This document shows positions 10,174 to 21,655 of a DNA stretch of 64,000 nt, piece by piece. The notes under the pieces were generated by a model. The model did not search any database, was not told the DNA's origin, and saw only the letters and a program-made list of their open reading frames with translations. The stretch is from Blumeriella jaapii (Eukaryota > Ascomycota > Leotiomycetes > Helotiales > Drepanopezizaceae): assembly GCA_009599575.1 (NCBI GenBank), contig VWND01000004.1, forward strand, positions 1,649,638-1,713,637, written 5' to 3'. Position 1 is the stretch's first letter; every line of letters begins with the position of its first letter. The position numbers and the translations under genes were made by a program.

Positions 10174-13100
10174 GAAAAAAGCGCGCTTTCGAACTTTTAT
10201 TTATTAATACGTCGCTATTTAAATAATTGTATAAGTTTAAATCTTCGGAATACGCTTTTAGCCAGTTTATAAGTTTTGCAAAAAAACCGGAAAGCTTTTT
10301 ATGCGCTAAATAAAAATCGCGTATTTTTAAAAAAGCATATATAAAATCAAACGCGAAATACCACGTAAAATTTTTATTTAAGCTTATTTAAAAAGTTTTA
10401 TACTAAAAAGTTTTTCGTTGTATTCGACAAGCGATTAATTCTTCGATTTCGTATTTAAGCTTATTAATTATATTAATAAATTCAGAGGCTAAATTAATTT
10501 AATTTGAAAACGCGTCGTTAGCTGCTTTACGCAATCGATTAACGTGAAAAACTAAATATACGTTTATAATACTAAAAAAGTTTAGCTTAAAAGCGTTATC
10601 GAAAATTTTGGCTATAATTTTAAAAAAGCCGTTTATAAAATTGTCGAGCTTGCGAAAAGGCCGGAAAATCGGAAATAAACGCATATCGAGCTATACGTAA
10701 TCGCTAACGTTAAAATCGATCGCGCGGCGAAACTTATTCGTATTTTATTTTATTTTATCGTAAGCTTATTAAAAATGCGATCTGGCGAGGTTTCAAGCGT
10801 TGTAATAGCGACGAGCGTATACACGAGCTTCGTCTGCGTTTAACTTATGTAAAAAGTTGGAAAAAAGAAAAGTATCTCGCTTTCAGTTTTAATTAATATA
10901 AAAATTATAATCGTATATAATTTCAAAAAATAAAAAGCCATTTAAGCTTTTGTGAAAAAAAACCATTTAAACGAAATTTATTATTAAAATAAATTCGTTT
11001 TAATCGTTTTAATAAAAGTTTACGAAAAATCGAAAGCGTTTTTGCAAATATTAATTGTAAATTTCGGTCTGACCGTCGGTTTCGAAATAAACGGCTGTCG
11101 AAAGCTTTAATTGCGTACCGAATATTTTGTTTAATTCAAACCAGAAAGTAAATTAATATTAAAAGCCACGATCGCTAATAATACTTTTTAAAAGGCCAAA
11201 ATACCTGTATACGTGAAATATATACAATTTGGCGAAGCTTCGAACGTCGATATTTTTATAGCAAAAAATCGAAATAGCTTGCTTAAAAAACCGATTTATT
11301 ATTATAAATACGTTATCGTAACCGTATTTGTTTTTATTAAAACTGCAAAAGTTTATTATAATATGCTTTTAAAAATGGTTAAAAACAGAAAAAAAAAATT
11401 AAAAAAAGCCGGGGCGTTTATTTTTCAAAACAGAACTTTTTCGATAAGGGTAGCAATTGCGATAATATTATTTTACGAAAGCTGTTATATCTCGCTAATA
11501 ATATTAATCCGAAAACAATTCCGTAATTTTGCGAGCGCTGAAATAAACGGTAAAAATCTGGTCGTGCATTTTTCGCACGAAGGCCAAACGAAAATAATCG
11601 ACGTTTAAGATTATTAAACGACCGTAATATAACAGCAGGTCGCGTTTAAATATATACGAAAGCGGAGTATTATTATCGTCGTTTTTTTCGTAGCGTTTCG
11701 TATAACTTTTTTTCGAAAAGCTATCAGGCTGCTAGTTATGCGATTAGCATAAAAAATTTGATTAACGATACGGAATGCGAAAAAAAAATTTAGCTATTTC
11801 AACGATAAAAACAGCTGTTTCGAAGGCCGTAGAAAATCGGAGTTTTTTAATTAAAAAACGATAATCGATCTGATCGGCTCGAAAAAAGATTTGCAAGCGT
11901 TAAATGCGTTTAAAAAATTTTTAGCGGTCGAATTCGCTCGTACGACGTGTTAATGCGTCAGCCAAAAAATTGTGTTTATTTAGTTTATACGTAATAAAAA
12001 AGTTGTAATCGGCGAAAAGCTCGGCCCAGCGTATTTATCGAACGTTTAAAAGTTTAAAAATTATAAAATATTCCAAAACTTTATAATTAATAATAATTTT
12101 AATTTAATAAACTAAGCTAATAAATTCAGTACAAAAATTACTTAGAAATTTTATAATTACGAGCAATTTTTACCGTATACGACGTAATTTAGCTTTGCGA
12201 AAGCCATGGTTTTGCTAAAATAAGCGACTGATAGCCAATCGTTATTATAAAATTGCGAAAGCACAAAAATCATTACGCCGTCGGAAACGTTAATTTCCAA
12301 TATATAAGAAAGATTTTGCTTATAATATTATAAAATAATACAATAATAAAAGCTAATATAAAAAAGTCGAAACTTCTTAACATTCAAAAGTAAAATTATA
12401 AAAACGTTAGCTTAAATCAAATAAATCAAAAGCTTTGCAATCATAACGTAGTTTCGAATAAGACGTCGATAAAAGTTATAAAAACCAAAAAAGCTTTATA
12501 CACTTTTTACAATAATAAAAGGCTTTTAATAAGCGATCACGGAAACTTTTTTTAAATTTACTTTTAAGCTTTTAATCGAAATAATATTACTTAGATAACG
12601 GATTCGAATAATATTAAATTTAAACTTCCAAATATCGGCCTGTAATTTAGCGTTAACAAGCTTTTAAAGCATTTTGCGAACGTATATAACATATTCCAAA
12701 AGGTCGGACGAATAAATAAAAATGTTATTTAAATATATAATATAAAAATCGTTTAAATAATCGAAAAAAACGTCGTTTATATAACGTTAGTAAATTACGG
12801 ATTTATTAAAAAAGCCAAAAAATGGCATTTTACATTAATAAGCAGCGTAACGCGTACAAAACGTCGTTAGTTTTTTATTAGCGGAGTCCATTCGAATTTC
12901 ATAAAAAACTTAACGAATATCGAGCTTTGTAAAAATTCGCGCTTGCGAAAGACGAGCAAAAGCTTTATCGATAAAAAAAAAATAGCGACTTTTACGAATA
13001 ATATTATTAAAAGCTCGATAATCGATACAAAAACGTAATAAACCGTCGGGTTTTTAACGAAAAATATTAAAACAGCGAAAAAAGCGGTGGAAAATTCGAT

Positions 13101-14350
13101 AAAACCTTTGTTAAAATTATTTTACAAATAAGTTTCAATAGTTTCGAGCTTTAAAATCGATATTTTGTATAAAAAATGTATTTCAGCTTTTTCTTACTTA
13201 CGATAAGCTCGATTTTATAATCGTAAGGCCGGTAAATAGCTAGCTCGTTACTAGCGGCTTTAGAAAACACGTGTTCGAAGTTTTTATACTCCGGAAAAAA
13301 AAATTCGAAAAAAGATTTATTCGAAATTAGCTTTGCTAAGCTAGTTAAAAGGATCGAAATCGATATTTTATTGGTTTTAAAACGTTCGAAAAAACTTTGA
13401 AATTAAATCTTAAAAAAAGTATTATACGTAAAATCGTTTAGTATTTTGTCGATCTCGTATAAAAAGATTAAAAACATTTCAATTGCTTTTTTTCTGGAAA
13501 TCAGCTTAAAAGCGTATATAATAATTTGGCAAATAAAAATTGAATAAGCAGTAAATTAAAAAACTCGTCTTCGAACTGATCGTTTAGAAAATTCAGAAAA
13601 AAATGGCTTATTTAAATTACCGATTATATTAAGCTGAAAGGCTATCGCGGCGAAAGCTTTTCTTCGGTCTTTGGTATAACTGTTTTTCGTAAAACGAAAA
13701 AGCTGTTTTAACGAAAGAAAAAAAAAAATAAAAATAAAAATAACGAAAAACAAAATCGGCAGCCTAGGAAAATGGTGTGATTTTTTAAATTATTCCACTG
13801 GCGTCGCTATCGAAATTGGCACCGCGAATGAAATTCGATGTTTTCGCGCTTCGCACAGCGTTATAAGTTTGCTATAATTAATCAAAATTTTTGTTACGTT
13901 TTACAGCGTCGTTTTAATAGCGAAATTAAATCTTTCGGAAATGCAAATAAGAGATTTTAATACAACGAGCGTAAAAGGCTGTAAAAAAGTAAAACTTCGG
14001 CCAATAGAGTTTGCGTTTATTACAGTTTAGTAAAATTTGATATTCGGCCAACCAAGCTTTTCCTAGAATTATACCATAATTTCCGAGGTTAATAATCAAA
14101 AAAAAGTAAACAATTGTATTCGGTTATTAATAATAAAATTAAAAAGCGTAAAATATATAATTAAATGGCCACGAGCTTTATTATATTTTTTTACAAAAAA
14201 AAAGCCGGGAAAAATTAAATTAAAAGTTAAAAAAAATAAAAAAAAATTAGCGCCGAATTAATCAACGCATAACCGTTCGCTTTAAAGTCGGCGAACGCTT
14301 TTATTTTATACGAAAAGCTATTTTTAATAAATATAACGGGGATTGTTAAT
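10160..14350 (-). pseudogene. pol of element H: protease, RT, RNase H, integrase, chromodomain (RIP-degraded)
   Basis: Read on the minus strand from high to low coordinates. A protease C-terminus is read at about 14090-14040 (YGIILGKAWL). RT follows at about 13050-12600: G-L-L-R-F-C-I-D-Y-R-A-F-N-N, then ARLSQARIFTKLDI. The active site is read as Y-L-N-N at 12724-12735, where Y-L-D-D is expected, so both catalytic Asp codons became Asn. The integrase C-terminal GPY/F-like region lies in 10684-10499 (RKLDNFINGFFKI, VFHVNRL). A chromodomain follows at about 10450-10180 (YEIEELIACRIQRK, then TWYFAFDF, RDFYLAHKKL). The frame ends in RFFRMGE-stop at the LTR. Stops are TAA/TAG/TGA of the RIP type. 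The 131-codon plus-strand frame at 11213-11608 is antisense. Confidence 0.8.
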
Positions 14351-14399
14351 AAATCGCTATTAAAAAGCTTCCGAACGTTAAAATAACGCATATCGCGTA

Positions 14400-15400
14400 A
14401 TACGCTTAAAAAAAAAGCTTTGCTTAAACTTGGGCGTTTTTCCGACTGGCGGAAAAGCTTTTCATTTCTTCGTATGCGTTTTGGAAATCGTTTAAAAAAA
14501 AATTATTTTTACTACTATTATCAAAAAGCGAGTTTTCGGCCGGCTCGATTTCGTTTACATTTACTAGCTTGGAAGAGCTTTTAAATAAAACCGAAAATCG
14601 GCCCGTAAAAAATCGTGCGAACTGGCTTTTTTAAACTTTCTGATAATATAAAATAAAAAACAAACGCTATCGTTGGTCCGATCGAAAAAAAAAAACGCCA
14701 AAAGGGGCGTTTTGGCGTAAAAAAAAAAACCGAAAAAAAGCTGAAAAAAAGCTTATAAAGCATTTAAACGACTTTCGTACGTACGATTTAACTCGTAATA
14801 CGCTTTAATTAAAAATTTACCAAAATAATAAATAATAGATTTAATTAAAAAGCGATTCGCGTATAAAATTCGTTTAGCCAATTGATTTTGTTTTTTTAAC
14901 GGACGGCGGTAAGCTAATTTTTAAAAATCGTTATACGCGCTTATTCCAAATGCAGCTTTTTTTGTAAACGCTTTGGTATTTTATCGCAAAAAGCGTTCCG
15001 AAGCTATTTATCAGTTCGTATTTAAGCGTTTGCTGCGAAAATGAAAAATCGCAGATAAAATCGCTAAAAGTCGTCGTGCGTGCTTATTGCAAGCATTTTA
15101 AACTCGTTTTTTACTTTTTAAACGTCGGAATAATCGGCCAGAAAATCGGCGATCTTTTTTATTAATTTTTCGAAAAATATAAAATCGGAACGGTTTAAAA
15201 TACGCGAAGTAAAAAACTTTTTTACCACGCTTTCGGTCTGATCGAATATATGATTTTTGCGAAATCGATCGCTAGCGAAATAATCGTAATAAAATTCGAG
15301 GTTATCGACAACTTTAATTTTTTAATAATATGCTTTATAATTTTTATTATTATTTAATTTAAACTTAAAGTTTAAAACGCGTTTTATACGAGCTAGTCGA
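14400..15400 (-). pseudogene. gag of element H (RIP-degraded)
   Basis: On the minus strand from about 15330 to 14830 a capsid-like protein can be read through a few TAA/TAG stops. Segments include DNLEFYYDYFASDRF, SVVKKFFTSRILNRSDF, KKIADFLADYSDV, FKMLAISTHDDF and DKIPKRLQKKLHLE. The order (target peptide, F-x-x-A-like helix, R-x-Q-x-K-L-H) fits Ty3-type Gag. I did not find an intact CCHC knuckle between here and the protease, so it may be absent or mutated away. The reverse strand frame at 14581-14763 is not a gene. Confidence 0.6.
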
Positions 15401-16029
15401 AAATCAGCAAATAAATAAAAACCATAGCGTTTAAAAAGCGCGCTAAAATCTTGGCCGTCAAAAGAAAATTTAAAAAAAGTTCGCGAAAAGCGTAAAAGTT
15501 AATTTACAGCGTCTGTTAATTAAAATAAAACGTTGCGAAAAAAAGCAGCAGATTCGCGACTGGCAAAAGCACGTTCGATAAATTCTATTAAACGTTTTGA
15601 TTAAAAGGTTTGTCGCGATCGTATAATTTTTAAAAATTATTGTTTACGCTTTTGCGCTTTTTTTAATTGATTTTGCAAGAGTTTCAATTAAACGCTTTTA
15701 GCGCTAAGCTGCAAAAAAAATAGCAGGCGAAGTGGTTAACGCTCTGCCTTTTCTTTTATTCTTTTTTTCCTCGGGGAAAAAACTATTTTTCAAAAAAAAA
15801 AGCTTTTGGAGAAGGCTGTTTCTTCGCTAATTAAAAAAAAAAAATTAAAATATAATAGCAAAAGCTAAAAAGGTTTGTTAAAAAAAAATCGTTAAACAAA
15901 AGCCATTCTTCGCGAAATGCGGAAATAAGCTTTTTTACGACCGGTCGATCATTTTAATATAATCCGTAAGAAATTCGAAAAGAAAAATAATTTACGCCGT
16001 CGCCAGCGTAGAAAAAAAGTTGTTAATAA
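15401..16029 (-). other. Leader / 5' untranslated region of element H
   Basis: Lies between the H gag and the 5' LTR. It contains a pyrimidine-rich plus-strand stretch (CTTTTCTTTTATTC near 15750) and the GC-rich CGCCGTCGCCAGCG near 15995. No gene is visible. A primer-binding site should lie next to 16029, but RIP has removed any clear tRNA complement. Confidence 0.5.
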
Positions 16030-16296
16030 TATAACGATTTAATTAATCGGAAAGCTAAGAAATCAATCAACTGGTCGCCGTGTTTATATAATATAAAAAA
16101 CGAGCCTTTGGTTTTATAACAAAAATATTCACTTAGAATTAACAATTGCAAAAAGCAGAAATTGCTTAAAAAAAAAGCTTTATATATATAAACAATTTTC
16201 ACAATTGATAAAAGACCCACCAAAAGACCAGGAAGCTTGCAGCTACACGTAGTTGCTGGGGTGACACGAAAGGTGGCAAAAGAATTAGTCGTCATA
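16030..16296 (-). repeat. 5' LTR of element H
   Basis: This 267-bp partner of 9891-10159 ends at GTCATA on the plus strand and is followed by the TAAAA duplication (16297-16301). A TATA-like run (TTTATATATATAAA) lies near 16179-16192. The 90-codon minus-strand open frame at 16023-16295 only reflects light RIP in the LTR. Confidence 0.9.
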
Positions 16297-16301
16297 TAAA
16301 A

Positions 16302-19080
16302 AACTAATTAATTTTCGCATTCGATACGGTATATACAAATATAAAATCCTTTCGTTCGGTTTTATTAATAAGCCCGTTATATTTCAACGTTTTATTAATA
16401 ATATTTTTATAAAATATTTAAATAATTTCTGCTTGGCGTATTTTAACGATATTTTTATTTATTTCGCGAATAATTTGAAATATAAGATTTACGTTAAAAA
16501 GATTCTGTCGATTTTAAAAAAACACGGCTTAAAAGCTAATATTAAAAAATGCGAATTTAATATTATAAAAATTAAATTTTTACATTTCGTTATTAATATT
16601 TAAAATATTAAAATAAATCCGGAAAAAATCGTTATTATTAAAAATTAGCAATATACAACGAATATGCGAAGCGTGCAAAGCTTTTTAAGCTTTTGCAATT
16701 TTTATAAACGTTTTATAGCCGGCTACAGCCGCATTTGCCGCTTTTTTACTGCTTTTATAAGCAAAAACGTTTTTTTCGTATTCGAAAAAAAGCAAAAAAA
16801 CGCATAAGAAATATTACGCAAAGTTTTGCTAAATGCTTTTATTTTGTGTTATTACGACTTTTATAAGCAAACGCGTTTGAAAACCGACTTTTTTAATAAA
16901 ATAATAATTGGCGTATTATCGCAATTGCAAAAAAATAACTTTTATTATCCGGTCGGTTTTTTTTTTAAATTATAATCGACGCCGAGTTTAATTATCCGAT
17001 TTACGACAAAAAGCTTTTCGTTATTTTTCGCTTTTTTAAAAATTACAAGCCGCAGCTGTTAAGCGTTTCAAAAAACGAATATGTATACACCGATTACCGC
17101 GGTTTAAAATATTTTATAATAATCAAAAACTTTTCGGCCCGATAAGCCCGATAAGCCGAGTTTTTCGCCGATTTTTATTTTACAATTATATACCGGTCGG
17201 AAATTATTAATATTTTCGCTGATATTTTTTTTCCCAAAAACCAAAAGATTTTTTTATTAAAAATACGACAGCGAGCAGCGCGAAAACAGCAAATATTTTT
17301 AAACGATAATTTAGATTTTTAAATTTTAAAAAAAATGGCTGCTAAAAGTATAATTACGCTGGCGCTTATAAAAATAGCTTTTGATAAGCGCGATAACGAT
17401 AGTATTTTTTTCGAAAAAAACAGCGAAAACGAAAAAAACGAAATATTTATAAAAAAAAACCCGCAGATCCGATTTTCGTAATCGTATACGATATATATAA
17501 TTATATAATTATAAACGATTTGCTATAAGCTAATAAAAACATTTTTTTTCGAAACGTAATAAATGTAAATCCGTCATTATAGTTTTAATTATTAATTGCG
17601 ATAAAATAAATTATTTTTCCAAAGCAGATTAATAATGCTTTTGAAACTTTTCGAATTGCGAACTTTTTTAATTCGATATATTTACGAACAGTTTTGCGTA
17701 GTATACGCTGAAATAAAAAAAATAAAGCTTTTGGTCGGTCGCAAATATTATTAAAAAGCTATAAAAGCAGATATATAACAATACGTTTCGAATTATTATT
17801 ACATACGAATAAAAGCTAGGCGCGATAAGATTTCGGGCTTTTTAAAGCTTTTGCTTATATTCAACAGGTTTTATTAATATTTGACGATAGATTTCACGAA
17901 GCTTTTATTAAACGAAAATAATTACGATTTCGCTTTCGTAATAATAAATCGCTTATTTAAAAAGCTTTTGTTAGTTTTCTGCTATAAGATTATTATAACG
18001 AACAAATTAGCAACTTTGTTTTTGGTTTATTAAATACGCTATTTCGGCATGCCGGATTTAATTGTTTCGGACCGAAAAGCTTAGCTTATTTCGGTTTTTT
18101 AATAAAAATTCTGCCGCATATTAAAAACTAAAATTAAACTAATTACTGCGTATAATTTTAATATCGATGGGCAGACCGAAATAATAAATTAATATATTAA
18201 GCAACGCTTCCGCTTTTTTTGCTTTTATTATTAAAATAATTAAAAACGCTTTTTATTTTTAATAAATATTGCATAATTAACTTTACCGTACGAGTTTTTC
18301 GGCAACGTTTTTCCTTTTTAAATTTTAAATAAATACGAGGCTCGCACGTTTTAAAATATAAATAACTTCCGCTTTTTTCGCTCGGCCATCGAAAAACTTA
18401 ACCGCGACGAAGTTTTGCATTTGGCCTTTCGAGCTAAAAAAGTTGTAAAATACGTTTAATCGTTTATTGCGCAATAACAAGCCAAAATAAAACGCTTCGC
18501 TAATTTGCATAAACGACCGATAAATTGGAATATAAGCGACGAAGTATTAATAAATATTAAAAATTAAAAGCTCGACCGACTTTTCCGGAAGCTTTTAAAC
18601 AAATGGTACGGCCCAGTCAAAATCGTCGATAAAATAAAAAAAAATTAAAAGCTTAATTTTTTCGCAGACTAATTAATATATTTAATTTTTTATTTATATT
18701 CGCTTCGAAAGCATATTAGCAACTTTTTACCAGGCCAACGCCGCTCCGAACCAGCCTTTATTTAATTATTTATTAAACAAACGAAATAAGAAATCGAAAA
18801 AATAATAGGTTCGAAGTTGCATAAAAAAGTATTGCAATACTAGGTTGATTAAAAAAGCGCTAATAAAAATTTCGAATAGTATTTTTGTTTTAACGCTATA
18901 ACGGCCTCTTATATTTTTTAAGCATTTTACCGATCGTATTTCATCGCTAAAAGTTTTTTACGAGCGTTTTTCGCATAATTGCAAGTTTATAACAAAAGCA
19001 GAAAAGATTATACGAAGTTGAAAAACGATAAACCCATAATTGCAATTGCGCGAACGCAGTTTTTCGAAAGGGAGGGGTAG
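16302..19080 (+). pseudogene. pol of element F, second part: RT, RNase H, integrase, chromodomain
   Basis: Continues the RT with YGIYKYKILSFGL and Y-F-N-D (16439-16450; Y-x-D-D expected, first Asp now Asn). RNase H follows with FIAGYSRICRFFTAFISK and LKTDFFNKIIIGVLSQ (about 16710-16925). The integrase core runs about 17870-18180: LTIDF keeps the first Asp, then LATLFLVY, MPDLIVSDR, and a D-G-Q-T-E-I segment with the catalytic Glu. A chromodomain lies at about 18785-18900 (EIEKIIGSKLHKKVLQY, V-D). The frame ends T-Q-F-F-E-R-E-G-stop, with the stop at 19078-19080 touching the 3' LTR. Stops are at expected Gln/Trp codons. Upstream part of the same gene: 8440-9885. Confidence 0.85.
19067..19080 (+). 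promoter_or_regulatory. Polypurine tract of element F overlapping the pol stop codon
   Basis: GAAAGGGAGGGGTAG ends at 19080, next to the LTR start TGTTACG. As in element H, the tract encodes the last residues of pol (Glu-Arg-Glu-Gly-stop). Confidence 0.8.
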
Positions 19081-19119
19081 TGTTACGATTTTGCTAATAG
19101 TATAGGTGCCAATAATATA
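19081..19119 (+). repeat. 3' LTR of element F, truncated
   Basis: TGTTACGATTTTGCTAATAG and the following bases match the first ~38 bp of the LTR at 6554. The match ends at the start of the G LTR (19120). The rest of the F LTR is not found on the far side, so this is a deletion or rearrangement, or the remainder lies elsewhere. Confidence 0.8.
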
Positions 19120-19536
19120 TGTAAAGATTAAAAGGCAGGGAAACACTAGTTCAAACAATAAAACTCAGATAAGGTTGGGTTGATAGTCAGACTGATCTTT
19201 ACTTTCTACATTTCTAATAAAAGGCGCCTATAAATACAAAAGAAGGGGTGGAGCCCTCGAGAAAAATATTTCCTAGAAAACCAGGCGAACCCTATTTAAT
19301 ATGCTTTTCCAGCCCTTATTTCGATCTTTTTTCAATTTTTTTTAATATAACTTTAATAATTGATTTTTTAGCAATTACTTTTATAAAATATTTTACTTAA
19401 ATATTATTTTTAGCTTTTATAATACTATTCGGCTTCTACGGCCTATCCGCAAAAAGTATTATTCGAAGATTGGTAAAAAGCAAAAGGTTTTAGCGGATTG
19501 TTTGATTTATATACGTAATATTAGGTTTTGATATTA
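19120..19536 (+). repeat. LTR of family G (copy 1)
   Basis: This 417-bp LTR starts TGTAAAGATT and ends TGATATTA (probably TGATATCA before RIP). A TATA-like TATAAATA is at 19229-19236, then GGTGGAGCCCTCGAGAAA. The reverse complement recurs at 51174-51587. It is rather little mutated. It is either a solo LTR or the 5' LTR of an element continuing into 19537-20570. Confidence 0.8.
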
Positions 19537-19637
19537 CCTTTTTTTTTAGGCCTTTGGTTTCCAAAAGCGATTAATTTTTTTATACGTATGCTGTCGTATA
19601 TAACGTGCGTTACGTTTTCGTAATAACGTACGGTTTC

Positions 19638-19699
19638 TTTCGCTTTCGGTCGTAAATTATAGCTGTTTTTTTCGCTTTCGGTCGTAAATTATAGCTGTT
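19638..19699. repeat. Tandem duplication, 32-bp period
   Basis: TTTCGCTTTCGGTCGTAAAT (first 20 of 30 identical bases) starts at 19638 and again at 19670, giving two copies with period 32. The copies are identical, so the duplication probably arose after most RIP. Confidence 0.85.
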
Positions 19700-19792
19700 C
19701 TGCTGTTTTGTTTTTTTTGTTTTCGATAGCGCTCGCATTTTGGTTTAAAAAAGCTTTTTCCTTTTAAATAGTCGCAATCTTTCTATTTAATA

Positions 19793-19816
19793 TTTTTTTT
19801 TTTTTTTTTTTTTTTT
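19793..19816 (+). repeat. T24 homopolymer
   Basis: An uninterrupted run of 24 T's. On the minus strand it would be an A-tail, but no LINE reading frame can be assigned next to it, so it is listed only as a low-complexity run. Confidence 0.7.
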
Positions 19817-19819
19817 AGC

Positions 19820-20570
19820 TTTATTTTACTCCAATTAATTATCTTTCGCCGCGTTCGCCGCGAACTTTTGAAATATCTTTAATTTCTATTTGTTTTCGAT
19901 ATACACGCCTGATTTTACGCGAAAGTATTACGGCGGCCTTTTTACTTTTTTGCGTTTTCGAGCTTTTTAACGTAAAATGCAACCGCTGCAAAGCTTCGCA
20001 TACTTAATATCTTTTTATAAATTTTCTAAATTTTTATTCGAATACGTTTCTAATTAATTACAAATTTTTACCGTACGCGCCGCCGAAGCGCAAACTTTTT
20101 TTTCGGGCCTTAACGATTTTATAAATCGTTTCGATACTATTATCGCCGCTGCCGCTTTTCTTTTTTTTATTATCGAAGCCAAAGCTTTTGCTAAAACCTT
20201 TATTAATTTTATTATTTATAACGTTTATATAAATCGTTTAAAAAAAAATAACGCTTCGGCTTTTATAATAATCGGAAATCGTACGAATCGCGCCGCGGCT
20301 CGGGCTGCCGCTGCTGCTGCTGCGCCCGCTTTTGCCGGTTTGGCGGCTGCTGCTGTTTTAAAAGCTTTAGCTGCGCCGGCCCTTTTATTTAACGATGCAA
20401 ATATAAAACGTATTTTTCGATATCTCGAAATCGTCGCTCAAACTCATTCTGACCAATTAAATTAAATTTTAAATTTCCACGAAAATATCGTAATTACAAT
20501 TCAGAATTCGATTACGGCCATCGTAAAAGCTTTAATTAGAATAAATCGAATATTTTGCGAATTCGTTTAA
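19820..20570 (+). pseudogene. Possible gag-like frame, Ala-rich, unrecognised (perhaps element G)
   Basis: One frame can be followed from about 19872 to 20567 with three internal TAA stops (19968, 20055, 20463), all possible CAA remnants. Segments include DFTRKYYGGLFTFLRF, FEYVSN, FTVRAAEAQTFFSGLNDFI, then an Ala-rich run at about 20290-20375 (seven consecutive Ala codons, GCT/GCC/GCG), and IFRYLEIVAQTHSDQLN. It lies downstream of a plus-strand G LTR, where gag would be expected. I do not recognise the family. The minus strand of the same region also has a fairly open frame, so the strand is not certain. Confidence 0.35.
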
Positions 20571-21655
20571 TACTAATTCTTTTTAGCCTGCCGCTGTTTT
20601 TAAATCTGAAAAAAATAGCGATAAAAAAAAAATAATAATAATAATACAAATAATAAATCGCTTGAGCAACGGTTCTCAGATTTTTTAAATATTTTTGTTT
20701 TTTTTTCTTGTTTTTACGACGCGTATTCGTTACTATTCCGTTGCTATCATTTATCGTATTTTTCAAATATTTTTTTACAATCTTTTTTGCGTTTGTAAAA
20801 TAATTTTCTGGCTTTTACGAGTTTTCGCTTAATAAATAACCTTTTTATCGCACTAAATAATATCGGCTTTTCTTTGTATTTTTATAAGCTTGTATTAATT
20901 TAATCTCGTATTTTTCGGGTTTTTAAAATTTTATTATATTATTCTTCGGCTCGGTGTCGTTCCGATTTTGCTAAAGTTTTAGTAAAAAAACGTAGAAAAT
21001 ATCGTAAATACGATATTAAAAAAAAATCGAATTAATAAGTTTGGCCGTGTTCGTATACAATTCGTTTAATTTTAAAAAACTTTAAATATTTATTTAAAAA
21101 CTTTCGAAAAAATCGCAGCTATCGAAAGTTTTTAATCGATAATAATATCTTATCGCTTATTTGAAATCTAATTTTTTTATATTTAGCGTTATAAAACTTT
21201 TTGTAATTCGCGTTGGTTTTTTTTAGCTTTTTATTAAATAGTTTTCTTTTTTTTTGTAATATGTTAATTTGTTTTTCCGCTGACGATATCTTTTTTTTTA
21301 CAACGTCGCTTTCGACGTTGCTGCTAAATTCTAAATAAAAGCCGTATAATATGCGAAAAAAAATAAAACTCGTAAAGGCGTATATCGAATTGTTATACGT
21401 AAACTCGGCTAAAGCAAGCCTCGTAGCTTAATCGTTTTATCGATAATCGCAATACGTGCGAAAATAAAATTTTAAAACTTAATTTTAACGTTCCGTTTGG
21501 CCATCGATTTAAAAATAAAAAGCGGTGCTTAATCGACGTCGTATTTATAAATAAAATATTATTAAAAACCAGAATTTATTAATAAAAATTAACTTTTTAT
21601 TTATAATAATCTTTTTAAAACAGCCAAAATCTTTATAAATATATTATATAAATAT
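20571..21655 (-). mobile_element. Fragment of chromovirus I: integrase C-terminus and chromodomain
   Basis: Minus strand from 21430 down. Integrase segments are TPLRVLFFFRILYGFYLEF and SSNVESDV (about 21430-21290), then a basic coiled segment, then FYNAKYKKIRFQISDKILLS, which is the V-G-D-K-V-L-L-S-type C-terminal barrel of Tf1/chromovirus integrases (about 21210-21140). A chromodomain follows at about 20930-20800: YEIKLIQAYKNTKKSRYYLV, then R-x-K-G-Y and S-E-N-S. Trp positions of the chromodomain are stops, as RIP predicts. No LTR of its own is visible. It is cut at 21655 by alpha copy D. Confidence 0.75.

Larger units (their letters stand above)
9891..16296 (-). mobile_element. Chromovirus-type Ty3/gypsy element H, complete, inserted in RT of F
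   Basis: This 6,406-bp element on the minus strand is bounded by near-identical LTRs (9891-10159 and 16030-16296) and by TAAAA duplications. From 16029 down it reads leader, gag, protease, RT, RNase H, integrase and chromodomain. The polypurine tract and pol stop codon abut the 3' LTR. The LTR termini read TATGACG...CGTTACA in element orientation, and the first G was probably lost by RIP (TGTGACG...CGTTACA). RIP-degraded throughout. It inserted after F because it splits an F gene. Confidence 0.9.
6554..19119 (+). mobile_element. Chromovirus-type Ty3/gypsy element F, interrupted by element H and truncated at 3' end
   Basis: The 5' LTR is 6554-6796. The internal region carries gag with a CCHC zinc knuckle, protease, RT, RNase H, integrase and C-terminal chromodomain. 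The 3' LTR begins at 19081 but breaks off at 19119 against the G LTR. The RT is split at 9885/16302 by the 6.4-kb element H. The reading frame resumes across that gap (EEFK / KLINFR..RYGIYKYK), which shows a clean insertion. Without H the element is about 6.2 kb to the break, a normal size for fungal chromoviruses. It is heavily RIP-mutated. Confidence 0.9.

Noticed and set aside
11213..11608. 131-codon plus-strand ORF inside element H
   Set aside because: It is antisense to the integrase part of H pol, whose domain order and stop at the LTR are clear on the minus strand.
19793..19816. Poly-A tail of a LINE on the minus strand
   Set aside because: No LINE endonuclease or RT motif lies next to it, and chromovirus I and the G LTR account for the neighbours.
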